DNA of 54,302 bases from Vibrio intestinalis. GTDB taxonomy: Bacteria > Pseudomonadota > Gammaproteobacteria > Enterobacterales > Vibrionaceae. The notes below the pieces were generated by a model. The model did not search any database and had not been told where the DNA came from. It saw nothing but the letters and a program-made list of their open reading frames with translations. The first letter of the stretch is position 1, and the number at the start of each line of letters is the position of its first letter. The translations under genes and the position numbers were made by a program. Shown piece by piece: positions 25,976 through 33,618 of the stretch. The stretch lies in NCBI RefSeq assembly GCF_025195085.2, contig NZ_JANAVY020000023.1, positions 1 to 54,302 of the forward strand, written 5' to 3'.

Positions 25976-26056
25976 ATGATTACATCTTCACAGAAACAAG
26001 GACTTGTAATGATCGCAGTAGTTGTTGGCCTAATGACTCTGCCGATGATGTACTAA
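25976..26056 (+). CDS. Unrecognised 26-residue membrane peptide
   Basis: ATG 25976 to TAA 26054-26056. The Shine-Dalgarno AAGGAG lies nine bases upstream, and a promoter-like pair TTGATC, 18 bases, TATTCT precedes it. An excellent terminator follows 17 bases after the stop. The peptide starts polar (MITSSQKQG) and then has one hydrophobic helix (LVMIAVVVGLMTLPMMY), so it should insert in the inner membrane. I do not recognise it. The complete gene anatomy around such a short frame argues that it is translated. Confidence 0.72.
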   Translation: MITSSQKQGLVMIAVVVGLMTLPMMY

Positions 26057-26072
26057 GTCAAAATTCAAAAAT

Positions 26073-26103
26073 AAAAAGGGACGCCATTGGCGTCCCTTTT
26101 TAT
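26073..26103 (+). terminator. Terminator after the 26-residue peptide gene
   Basis: An AAAAGGGACGCC/GGCGTCCCTTTT stem with an ATT loop, followed by a T-rich tract. It could also act on leftward transcription through its A-run. Confidence 0.92.
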
Positions 26104-26209
26104 TTATATGTCGAATTTTTAGGCTCAAAAAGCGCGGAAAATAGACTTATCTCTGATTTTGATTAACTTGCCACCAAGGTGTGGTTTTAGGTCTTTTAGC
26201 TGCAAATTA

Positions 26210-26575
26210 TCAGAAATGCTTAGATAATATATCCCAATGGGCGTAGTAGAACAGCATTGCTGCTAATGTAATCAACGCCATTAAAGAAATAGCGACTCGC
26301 CAAATAAAACGACTGCTGCGCGGTGTAAGCTCTTTCTCACACTCATCACATACCGCTAAAAACTCGCTACGGCTTTCAAGCTTGTAATCGTATTCATGCA
26401 CTAACTTATTACGAATGGTCGCGATATAGCGTAGCTTACCCACCACATCGTGCGGCAAACGCTCTTCGCAACTGGTAATCAACTGATGTAGCCCTTTACC
26501 CTGAGCATGATATTGAGTTCTTAGGAGATGTTCGATTTTACGAGTACGTTTAATGACACTATCAATTTCTGACAT
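26210..26575 (-). CDS. DUF4145/HEPN-like protein with C-terminal membrane helix
   Basis: 121 residues. The helical N-terminal domain (about 1-85) carries RNKLVH at 55-60, the Rx4H signature of HEPN-type domains, many of which are ribonucleases or toxins; the preceding helix (LRYIATI) and following EYDY fit the fold. One transmembrane helix (about 91-110) is near the C-terminus. No antitoxin-like or nucleotidyltransferase gene lies beside it, so a toxin role is unsupported. The start has AGGGAGG-type sequence upstream. It is a single-gene unit. Confidence 0.7.
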   Translation of the reverse strand: MSEIDSVIKRTRKIEHLLRTQYHAQGKGLHQLITSCEERLPHDVVGKLRYIATIRNKLVHEYDYKLESRSEFLAVCDECEKELTPRSSRFIWRVAISLMALITLAAMLFYYAHWDILSKHF

Positions 26576-26831
26576 AATCTCCCTCCTTCCTTGTTGAATT
26601 AATCCTACCTTACACCAATCAGTATACTAATACTGCTCTGATCTATCAGTCACTTGCAAGTAAAATGATACCCATTGATTGGTTAGATTAACGGCTTACT
26701 CGCCTAAGGCTTGTGATTTGAGTCGAAGATCTATTTCACTGATAGTAATATTTACTTCATCTTTCACAGCATAGCCAACACAGCTCGGAAAAAGTAGCTA
26801 GAATGCTAGCTAAGTTCATGGGGAGGAACGA
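26576..26831. other. Intergenic region between the DUF4145 and DUF2500 genes
   Basis: 256 bases holding both divergent promoters, unassigned. On the minus strand an open frame (26696-26797) reads like protein (VKDEVNITISEIDLRLKSQ) but begins only at a GTG (26767) without a Shine-Dalgarno. It may be a gene remnant. Confidence 0.4.
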
Positions 26832-27161
26832 ATGCCTATTTCATTATATGTAGCGATTGCATTATTGGGGCTTGCAGCAGGTTGGGTGTTTACCAGCTTT
26901 TACCGCAAACACATGCAGGGAGAAAACGCACCAGAGCAAACTGTCGAAATCACAGTACTAGATAAACAAGCTATCGCTGTCGAAGATGCACAACCAGGTG
27001 AAGACGACCAAGAATATTGGATTTACGTTCAACGCGGCAAACTTGGCCCTAAGCGTGAGTTTCAAGTAGGTATTCACTACTTCCAAGCATTGAATCCAGG
27101 CGATAAAGGAACGCTAACTTATCAAGGCGATAAGTTCTTACACTTCGCAATGAAACGCTAA
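26832..27161 (+). CDS. DUF2500 family membrane-anchored protein (YhhM-like)
   Basis: 109 residues: one N-terminal transmembrane helix (about 3-22), then a soluble domain with an oligonucleotide-binding-like beta pattern ending in FQVGIHYFQALNPGDKGTLTYQGDKFLHF. The ending closely resembles E. coli YhhM (HALTVGDKGTLSYKGTRF). A good GGGAGG Shine-Dalgarno precedes the ATG. Function is unknown. Confidence 0.85.
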   Translation: MPISLYVAIALLGLAAGWVFTSFYRKHMQGENAPEQTVEITVLDKQAIAVEDAQPGEDDQEYWIYVQRGKLGPKREFQVGIHYFQALNPGDKGTLTYQGDKFLHFAMKR

Positions 27162-27168
27162 TTTACCC

Positions 27169-28182
27169 TTACGGCAGTAACCAAGCTGTCGCTTTGTTTC
27201 GCGCTAGCAAACCACTTAACGCTAGCGCTCCTATCCCACTTAATACGACCCACAACGGAATAACCCACGCAGGATGCCCTTGGTGCCAGCCAAAAGCTTT
27301 CATCGGCCAAAGGAAAATCGGGTGCAAGATATAGATACCTAAACTGTGGCGGCTGATCAGGGCGATGACGCTGTGTGCCCTTTCAGGTAAGTAATTACTC
27401 ACCGCTCGACACAAAATAAACACCATGCTTGCCGCTAGAATCACATTGAAGGTTTTATATGAGAGCCAGCGTCCAACCGTGTACTCACCATTGGTTAAAC
27501 TCAGTTGTACGACCATGTACACCGTTGTTGCTAATGCGATGATTCCCAGCGCCGTAAAGACGGCTAGCCAATTTTTGGTTACCGGCACTTTATTAAACAA
27601 CAGATAACCCAGCGGTAGATAACCACTATAAAGCCACATTTGATGGCTCCAAGGCCCATCGATACGCAGCAAGTAAAGCAAACTGGTCACTAACCAAATC
27701 GCGACAAAAGCATAAATTGCCTCATGATTGCCACGTTTCACCAACCATTGAAAGAACGGAATAACAAAATAGAGCGGGATGAAATAATAGAAAAAGCCTA
27801 AGTGGTAATATGTGGCTTGATTTGGGCTGTCCGCTAGCACCTCAAAAGCCTGTTGGCCATCAAACCCTAGCGCGCTCCAACCTGACAAATACGCGTAAAA
27901 CAGCGACCACACTAAAAACGGCACCAATACCTTTCCTAGTCTGCGTTTCACGTAATAACCAAGCTCAAAATCACGCTTATCACTGAGCATCAATGCCCCT
28001 GTAATAAGAATGAACACCGGCACCGCCCAACGCGTAACACTATTAACACTCACCGCTGTTAGCCATTGATCAAATGGAATTTGCCCCAGTTCATGGCGAT
28101 AAGGCGCCAAAACATGAATTGCAATAACCGCAACCGCAGCGACACATCGAAGTAAATCAAAAAAGCGAATACGTTGAGCCAT
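27169..28182 (-). CDS. Acyltransferase family 3 membrane protein
   Basis: About 337 residues from ATG 28182, with ten predicted helices typical of PF01757 O-acyltransferases that acetylate or succinylate surface sugars. The N-terminal signature is RIRFFDLLRCVAAVAVIAIHVLAPYRHEL, read in two parts, with the conserved His in AIHV and RWAVPVFILITGALML. The substrate cannot be told. A longer in-frame start at 28239 adds unlikely residues. It follows arsJ but lies beyond the arsJ terminator, so it is probably separate from the arsenic operon. Confidence 0.8.
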   Translation of the reverse strand: MAQRIRFFDLLRCVAAVAVIAIHVLAPYRHELGQIPFDQWLTAVSVNSVTRWAVPVFILITGALMLSDKRDFELGYYVKRRLGKVLVPFLVWSLFYAYLSGWSALGFDGQQAFEVLADSPNQATYYHLGFFYYFIPLYFVIPFFQWLVKRGNHEAIYAFVAIWLVTSLLYLLRIDGPWSHQMWLYSGYLPLGYLLFNKVPVTKNWLAVFTALGIIALATTVYMVVQLSLTNGEYTVGRWLSYKTFNVILAASMVFILCRAVSNYLPERAHSVIALISRHSLGIYILHPIFLWPMKAFGWHQGHPAWVIPLWVVLSGIGALALSGLLARNKATAWLLP

Positions 28183-28224
28183 CAATAAGTTAAACCTGAA
28201 TAAACCTAGTTTGACTATAGCAAC

Positions 28225-28271
28225 AAAAAAGCTGACCAAACCATAACCGCGTTACGTTTCAGTCAGCTTTT
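28225..28271 (-). terminator. Terminator of the ars operon
   Basis: On the minus strand AAAAGCTGAC (28262-28271) and its complement (28227-28236) form a 10-bp stem with a 25-base loop, followed by TTTTTT. It lies 26 bases after the arsJ stop. Confidence 0.7.
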
Positions 28272-28296
28272 AGACAAGATAAAGCGCCCTGAGGGG

Positions 28297-29517
28297 TTAA
28301 TTGGCCGCCACTGGCTCAATCTTAGGGAGTTTGAGGGAAATCAGGGTTGTCAGTGCCAAGAACACAAAAGAGACCCACAAACACGCAGAGAGACCTGCGA
28401 TTTGGAATACCCAACCCGATAGAATCGTACCAATCAAACGCCCCATTGCATTGGCCATGTAGTAGAAACCCACATCCAGCGATACGCCGTCGCCTTTCGC
28501 GTAGCTCACAATCAGGTAGGAATGCAGAGATGAGTTAACCGCAAAGATAGCGCCAAACAGCATCAGGCCACCGATAATGACCAGCTCTGGTTGCCAACCA
28601 ATTTGAACTGCATAAGCAATGCCCGCAGTCACAATCGCTAAGCCACCAGCCCACAATAGCGCAGCATGACCATCAGGCACTTTGCCTTGCGATTTACCCG
28701 TAATTTTTGGAGCGATACCTTGGACAAAACCATAAGCGATAGTCCAAGCGGCGAGGAAGCCCCCGACCATCGAATGATCCCAACCAAACACGCTGCCTAA
28801 ATAAATAGGTAGTGCAATCACAAACCACACATCACGCGCGCCGAATAAGAACATTCGCGCTGCTGAAAGGATGTTGATCGATTCTGACTTCGAAAACAGT
28901 TGGCTAAATTTAGGCTTGGTTTTCGCTTTGCCCATATCCGCCTCAAGGCTAAGTACACTGCCAATAAATACCAGCGTTAGTACAGCAGCCATGGCCAATA
29001 CCGCGTATTTAAAACCAATCAAAGAGAGCAATAGACCACCGACAAAGAAGCCCGCCCCTTTAAGGGCATTTTTCGAACCGGTCAGAATCGCAATCCATTT
29101 ATACAGCGCACCTTGCTGCTCATCAGGAACCAAAGTCTTGATCGAGCTTTTAGCACTCATTTTATTTAGGTCTTTTGCAATACCTGATAGGGCCTGAGCA
29201 GCCATGACCCAAGGAATGGTCAACATCGCGGTAGGTACAGCAAGCATCGATAACGCGATAATCTGCATACCAAGACCTAGATTCATCGTCTTGTTCAGGC
29301 CTAGACGCGCCCCTAGCCAACCACCAATCAGGTTAGTTACAACACCAAAGAATTCATAGAAAAGAAACAGTGAAGCGATCTCTAATGAGCTATAGCCTAG
29401 ACCGTGGAAATGCAGAACCACCAGCATACGCAATGCGCCATCAGTGATGGTGAAGTTCCAATAATTGAATGTCACCAACATATATTGGCGAACGCTTTTG
29501 CTTAGGCTTGCGAACAT
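28297..29517 (-). CDS. arsJ: Organoarsenical efflux MFS transporter ArsJ
   Basis: Exports 1-arseno-3-phosphoglycerate, which the partner GAPDH makes from arsenate. The 406 residues have twelve helices in the MFS pattern; GGWLGARLGLNKTMNLG between helices two and three is the MFS loop. The N-terminal VRQYMLVTFNYWNFTITDGALRM stretch (read in parts) is typical of ArsJ. It lies in the same direction as arsR, the GAPDH and the phosphatase. A strong 30-base palindrome separates it from the phosphatase gene. Confidence 0.93.
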   Translation of the reverse strand: MFASLSKSVRQYMLVTFNYWNFTITDGALRMLVVLHFHGLGYSSLEIASLFLFYEFFGVVTNLIGGWLGARLGLNKTMNLGLGMQIIALSMLAVPTAMLTIPWVMAAQALSGIAKDLNKMSAKSSIKTLVPDEQQGALYKWIAILTGSKNALKGAGFFVGGLLLSLIGFKYAVLAMAAVLTLVFIGSVLSLEADMGKAKTKPKFSQLFSKSESINILSAARMFLFGARDVWFVIALPIYLGSVFGWDHSMVGGFLAAWTIAYGFVQGIAPKITGKSQGKVPDGHAALLWAGGLAIVTAGIAYAVQIGWQPELVIIGGLMLFGAIFAVNSSLHSYLIVSYAKGDGVSLDVGFYYMANAMGRLIGTILSGWVFQIAGLSACLWVSFVFLALTTLISLKLPKIEPVAAN

Positions 29518-29565
29518 AACCTCACACCCATGAAAAAGAAGAAAAGCGAAATAGAAACAGTTTAT

Positions 29566-29598
29566 AGAGCTTTTGGATCATGATGATCCAAAAGCTCT
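29566..29598. repeat. 15-bp perfect inverted repeat between the phosphatase gene and arsJ
   Basis: AGAGCTTTTGGATCA (29566-29580) and its exact complement (29584-29598) around a TGA centre. In the leftward transcript no T-run follows, so it looks like an mRNA processing or stability element, not a terminator. Rightward transcription would meet a short TTTT. Confidence 0.8.
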
Positions 29599-29615
29599 TT
29601 TAGCTACACAGTGAG

Positions 29616-30107
29616 TTACTGAGCCGCCACAGCTAAGATGTAATCAACTTGCACAGGCTTAGTAAATGCACCCGGGCGAAGCGCTTGTACTTCTTGGATG
29701 ATCTTATCTAAGTCCCAGCCTTTCTCTAGCAGTAAGTGCGCCGCTAGCAAACCAGTACGGCCTGAACCACCCATGCAGTGCATCGCAACTTTTCCGCCGT
29801 TATCAACCACGTTATGCAGCGTCGTCGTTGCCGCTTGCCATTTTGCTGCAAACTCAGCACCTGGCGCACAGTCATCTTCGATTTCAATCTGGAACCATTG
29901 CATACCTAGAGCACGCGTTTTCTCGCCTAGCGCTGATACGTCTTTACTTGCTAGCTCTGAATCATCCAGCGCCGTTACGATTGCTTCTACGCCCTGCTCT
30001 TTGAGTTGAGCTAGAGATGCGTCTAGGTCAGCCTCTTTTGTGCCTGGGCATGGAGTTAGGATGAGTGCGCCTTTCTCAAGGTCTAGTTGCCATGTTGGAT
30101 GTGTCAT
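29616..30107 (-). CDS. CX5R dual-specificity-type phosphatase of the arsJ operon
   Basis: 163 residues with the protein-tyrosine/dual-specificity phosphatase signature HCMGGSGRTG: nucleophile Cys111, Arg117, and a candidate general acid Asp78 or Asp79 in EIEDDCAPG. Similarity to the CDKN3 (KAP) group is suggested by LQWFQIEI-like and GMQWFQIEIEDDCAP spacing. It lies nine bases after the GAPDH gene and shares the operon with arsJ. Its role in arsenate handling is unknown to me; it could act on an arseno-phospho intermediate, or as a Cdc25/PTP-like arsenate reductase. Confidence 0.85.
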   Translation of the reverse strand: MTHPTWQLDLEKGALILTPCPGTKEADLDASLAQLKEQGVEAIVTALDDSELASKDVSALGEKTRALGMQWFQIEIEDDCAPGAEFAAKWQAATTTLHNVVDNGGKVAMHCMGGSGRTGLLAAHLLLEKGWDLDKIIQEVQALRPGAFTKPVQVDYILAVAAQ

Positions 30108-30116
30108 AATTGTTCC

Positions 30117-31118
30117 TTATGCTAAGCCAACGGTGCGCACAAGCTCTGCTGTACGTGTTGCGTAACCCATTTCGTTATCGTACCAAGCGTAGATCTTCAC
30201 CATACGCTTACCAACAAGCATGGTTGATAGTGCATCTACGATCGTTGAGCGTTGGTCACCTTTGTAGTCAATAGAAACCAGTGGACGCTCTTCAAAGCCT
30301 AGAATGCCTTTGAGTTCATTCTCAGACGCTTCTTTTAGCATTGCGTTTACTTCTTCTGCTGTAGTGTCTTGCTTAACTTCAAAGACGATGTCAGTCAGAG
30401 ACGCATTCGCAAGCGGTACACGCACTGCGTGGCCATTAATACGATTTTCTAGCTCAGGGAAGATCTCAACAATCGCTTTTGCAGAACCCGTTGTTGTTGG
30501 GATTAGGCTCATGCCACATGCACGAGCACGACGTAAATCTTTATGCGGAGCATCTAGAATGGTCTGCGTGTTAGTTAGGTCGTGAATCGTTGTGAATGAA
30601 GCGTTCTCGATACCTAGCTTCTCGTTGATTACCTTAACCACTGGTGCGATACAGTTAGTGGTACAAGATGCCGCCGTTACGATTTTGTGTACTGCTGGGT
30701 CAAAGATGTTGTCGTTCACACCAACCACGATGTTTGCGATGCCGTCTTCTTTCACTGGCGCAGAAACCACCACGCGCTTCACGCCTTGGTCTAGGTATTT
30801 GTTTAGGAAAGAAGTCTTACGGTGCACACCTGTTGCTTCAATCACTACATCACAGCCAGACCAATCAATCGCATCAATATCACGCTCTTGAGTTGTCTTA
30901 ATACGTTGACCATTGATCACAATCTCATCGCCTTCAGCTTTCACTTCATGGTGCCAACGGCCTTGAACTGAATCAAATTCAAGCAAGTGTGCCAGTGTTG
31001 CGGTATCACCCGCTACGTCATTGATTTGCACAAACTCAAGTTCTTGCCAATCAAAAGCCGCGCGAAGTGCTAAACGACCGATACGGCCAAAACCATTAAT
31101 ACCTACTTTGACTGTCAT
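30117..31118 (-). CDS. ArsJ-associated glyceraldehyde-3-phosphate dehydrogenase
   Basis: Uses arsenate in place of phosphate to give 1-arseno-3-phosphoglycerate, the ArsJ substrate. The 333 residues contain the NAD-binding GINGFGRIGRLALRA, the catalytic Cys152 in AASCTTNC, and a C-terminal WYDNEMGYATR. It is distinguished from the housekeeping enzyme by its neighbours, arsR upstream and phosphatase-arsJ downstream. A 76-base gap to arsR leaves room for a separate promoter or read-through. Confidence 0.93.
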   Translation of the reverse strand: MTVKVGINGFGRIGRLALRAAFDWQELEFVQINDVAGDTATLAHLLEFDSVQGRWHHEVKAEGDEIVINGQRIKTTQERDIDAIDWSGCDVVIEATGVHRKTSFLNKYLDQGVKRVVVSAPVKEDGIANIVVGVNDNIFDPAVHKIVTAASCTTNCIAPVVKVINEKLGIENASFTTIHDLTNTQTILDAPHKDLRRARACGMSLIPTTTGSAKAIVEIFPELENRINGHAVRVPLANASLTDIVFEVKQDTTAEEVNAMLKEASENELKGILGFEERPLVSIDYKGDQRSTIVDALSTMLVGKRMVKIYAWYDNEMGYATRTAELVRTVGLA

Positions 31119-31194
31119 ATTCTTTTCTCTCAGTTAACTGCCTTCATATTTGAAGCTGCAACTCCAACTATTTCGGCAATAAGTTGTAATCTAA

Positions 31195-31536
31195 TTAAAC
31201 GCAGCAAACTGGGCGTGAGTTCATTGACTCTAAACGCTCAATATCTTGCTGATATTCTTTTTTCAAACAATTAGACGCGATTAAGTCATCGATCAATTTT
31301 CGCATCCAACCGGGTAAGTCTTGTGACAAGCGGTAAAACACCCACTGCCCTTGTCGCACATCAGTCAAAATCCCGTGAGAGCGCAATTGCGCTAAATGAC
31401 GAGACACTTTTGGCTGACTTTCTTGCAATGCTTCTGTGAGTTCTGCAACGCACAAGCACTCTTGGCGTACGACCAGCATTAAGCAACGCACTCGCGTTTC
31501 ATCAGACAATAATTTAAAAAACTGGTGTGGAAGCAT
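31195..31536 (-). CDS. arsR: ArsR-family arsenic-responsive repressor
   Basis: From ATG 31536 a 113-residue winged-helix repressor (QFFKLLSDETRVRCLMLV, then the recognition helix ESQPKVSRHLAQLRSHG). The As(III) site seen as ELCVCDL in E. coli ArsR appears here as ECLCVAEL, keeping a Cys-x-Cys pair. Further Cys residues lie near the C-terminus (RPVCCV). An upstream inverted repeat 7 bases from the start is a candidate operator, implying autoregulation of the ars operon. Confidence 0.92.
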   Translation of the reverse strand: MLPHQFFKLLSDETRVRCLMLVVRQECLCVAELTEALQESQPKVSRHLAQLRSHGILTDVRQGQWVFYRLSQDLPGWMRKLIDDLIASNCLKKEYQQDIERLESMNSRPVCCV

Positions 31537-31542
31537 AACTAC

Positions 31543-31566
31543 ATACTCATATATGGATATGCGTAT
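31543..31566. promoter_or_regulatory. Candidate ArsR operator
   Basis: ATACTCATAT (31543-31552), ATGG, ATATGCGTAT (31557-31566): a 10-bp inverted repeat with one mismatch, directly in front of arsR. Confidence 0.6.
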
Positions 31567-31659
31567 ATATTTATTTAAAATCAGGCCGAGATCAAGCGAC
31601 AACTCTCAATTGTCATAAAAGATTCACAAAGGGAAAGGAAATCACCAGAGGATTGGTGG

Positions 31660-32886
31660 TTACTTGATGTTATAGACGGTGCGGCTCCAGCGCTGAGCTT
31701 CATTAATTTTCAGCATCACATCGTCGAGTGATAAATCCAACAAATCACACTCTAGTTGCATGCCATGCCAATCAGCACGCTCATAACATTCTTCGATTTT
31801 TAGCAAGCTACCGTAAGGCCCTTGCCTTTCCAGTAAAGCCAACTTAATCGCCTGACTAAGTGGCAATTGCTCGACTAGATGTTCTATCGACAGATCAAAC
31901 ATCGCATCAAGAATGGAAAATAAGCCAATTAAAAATGCCTGCTCTTGATGAGATTTAAACAACTCATCATGGGACATCAGCGAGCAAAATTGCGCTCGTT
32001 GCAATGAAAGGTTAAACAGCTCTTTGGGCTTTTTGGTCGAGACAAATGAAGCCACCGATAAAGAAACGAACATCTTCAAACGGTCTTGCCCGAGATAAAT
32101 TAAAGCCTGACGGAAAGAGGAAATCTTCACCTCTAAACGATCGGACAGAGTATTCACAAAGCGCAGCAATTTATAGGAGAGCGTGACATCGCGTGACACT
32201 ATACCCTCAACCCGATGAAAATCGACTTCAGGCCGACAAACCTCTTTGAATAATTCCATCGCGATGATTTGCTCAGGGCTAATGTAGCGATCACGAATCA
32301 TCTCGGGCTTACTAAAGAAGTAACCTTGGAAGAAATGAAAACCCGCTTCACGAGCTTGAGTAAACTCGGCTTCAGTCTCAACTCGTTCGGCAAGGTACTT
32401 GCGCTTACTGCCGTTGGCAATCCGCTGTTTGACGATATCACACGCTTTATCCAACCCCATCGCCATGATGTCAATCTTAACGATATGAACAAGTGGTAAG
32501 AATCGCTCCCAATCCGGCTGATAGGCAAAGTCATCCAAGGCGATCACGTAGCCTTGCTGCTTCAAGTCGCGAATGGCTTGATATAACTCTTCTGTAGGCT
32601 GGCAGGTTTCAAGAACCTCAATGACGATCTTTTCTTTAGGCAGAGCGAGGGGAAGACGCCTAACTAGGCTTTGATAAGGGAAGTTTACAAAACAGCGAGA
32701 GTGAGCGATGGCAGGGTTAATACCAACGCTCAAAAAGTTCTCGGCAATTAAACGGTAGGTTGCGCGATTGGTTTCAACGTGTGCAGGATAGGCATTCTTT
32801 TCCCCATCACGAAACAGCAGCTCATAACCTAGAGTTTGCCGCCTCGAATTTAATATGGGTTGCCTTGCTACATACGTATTTTTCAT
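31660..32886 (-). CDS. EAL-HDOD signalling protein
   Basis: A 408-residue protein with an N-terminal EAL-type domain (about 1-200) and a C-terminal HDOD domain (about 205-390). The EAL domain shows EVLE for the EAL motif, VNFPY, LDDFAY, KIDIM, ERVETEAEF and FQGYFFSKP, so several metal and c-di-GMP ligand positions are present, though altered. V. cholerae CdgJ has the same domain order, is a phosphodiesterase and affects motility; whether this protein is active is unknown. It appears to be transcribed alone. Confidence 0.88.
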   Translation of the reverse strand: MKNTYVARQPILNSRRQTLGYELLFRDGEKNAYPAHVETNRATYRLIAENFLSVGINPAIAHSRCFVNFPYQSLVRRLPLALPKEKIVIEVLETCQPTEELYQAIRDLKQQGYVIALDDFAYQPDWERFLPLVHIVKIDIMAMGLDKACDIVKQRIANGSKRKYLAERVETEAEFTQAREAGFHFFQGYFFSKPEMIRDRYISPEQIIAMELFKEVCRPEVDFHRVEGIVSRDVTLSYKLLRFVNTLSDRLEVKISSFRQALIYLGQDRLKMFVSLSVASFVSTKKPKELFNLSLQRAQFCSLMSHDELFKSHQEQAFLIGLFSILDAMFDLSIEHLVEQLPLSQAIKLALLERQGPYGSLLKIEECYERADWHGMQLECDLLDLSLDDVMLKINEAQRWSRTVYNIK

Positions 32887-32915
32887 CTCACAACATTGTT
32901 ATGTTTATCAGTTAT

Positions 32916-33533
32916 TTATGACTTAGCTGTTGCTAATAATGCACCACAACCCACAAACATGGAACCGAACACCTTGTTAATTTTACCCATCACTTTCTCA
33001 GAACGGACAAAGCGTCCCATTTGTGATGCCAAAGTCGTGTAACCGAGCATAACAATTGCGTCAATCACCACAGTTGTGACACCCAAAACCACAAATTGAA
33101 TCAGTTGTGGCTGTTCTGGATTGATGAATTGCGGAAACAGTGCCACCAAGAAAACAATCGATTTAGGGTTGGTCAGGTTAATCAGCACTGCATTTCGCAT
33201 CAGCGACCAACCGGATGAGGTTTCTTGGTTTTGCTGAGCGGTTAAGCTAGAACGATCGCGCCATTTTTGAATACCCAGCCACACAAGGTACACCACACCA
33301 ACCCACTTAATAATGGTGAATGCCATCGCCGATTGCGCGACTAATGCACCAATACCCGCACCAACCAAAATAATATGAAAGGTCAGGCCAATTTGCAGGC
33401 CAACAACGGCGCCAAGTGATTTTCGCGTACCGTAACTCAAACCGTTACTGATTGAATTTACTGTGCCAGAACCTGGCGCTAAGCTAAAAACGATCGCAGT
33501 TACCACATAGGCGAACCAAACATGCAAATCCAT
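32916..33533 (-). CDS. rhtB: Homoserine/homoserine-lactone exporter, LysE family
   Basis: About 205 residues from ATG 33533 (GAGG eight bases upstream), matching E. coli RhtB in length. Five to six helices with the LysE signature VFSLAPGSGTVNSISNGLSYG near the N-terminus, read in parts, and NLTNPKSIVFLVALFPQF. RhtB exports homoserine and its lactone. It is divergent from pldB, followed by yigL; the E. coli order rhtB-pldB-yigL is kept, which supports rhtB over other paralogues. Confidence 0.88.
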   Translation of the reverse strand: MDLHVWFAYVVTAIVFSLAPGSGTVNSISNGLSYGTRKSLGAVVGLQIGLTFHIILVGAGIGALVAQSAMAFTIIKWVGVVYLVWLGIQKWRDRSSLTAQQNQETSSGWSLMRNAVLINLTNPKSIVFLVALFPQFINPEQPQLIQFVVLGVTTVVIDAIVMLGYTTLASQMGRFVRSEKVMGKINKVFGSMFVGCGALLATAKS

Positions 33534-33618
33534 CTTTATTTCCTCTCGACTAAACGCGTTTAGCCACACATAATTTACCCATGTTGTATCACTCTAGAAG
33601 AAGTTAGGATCACTAACC

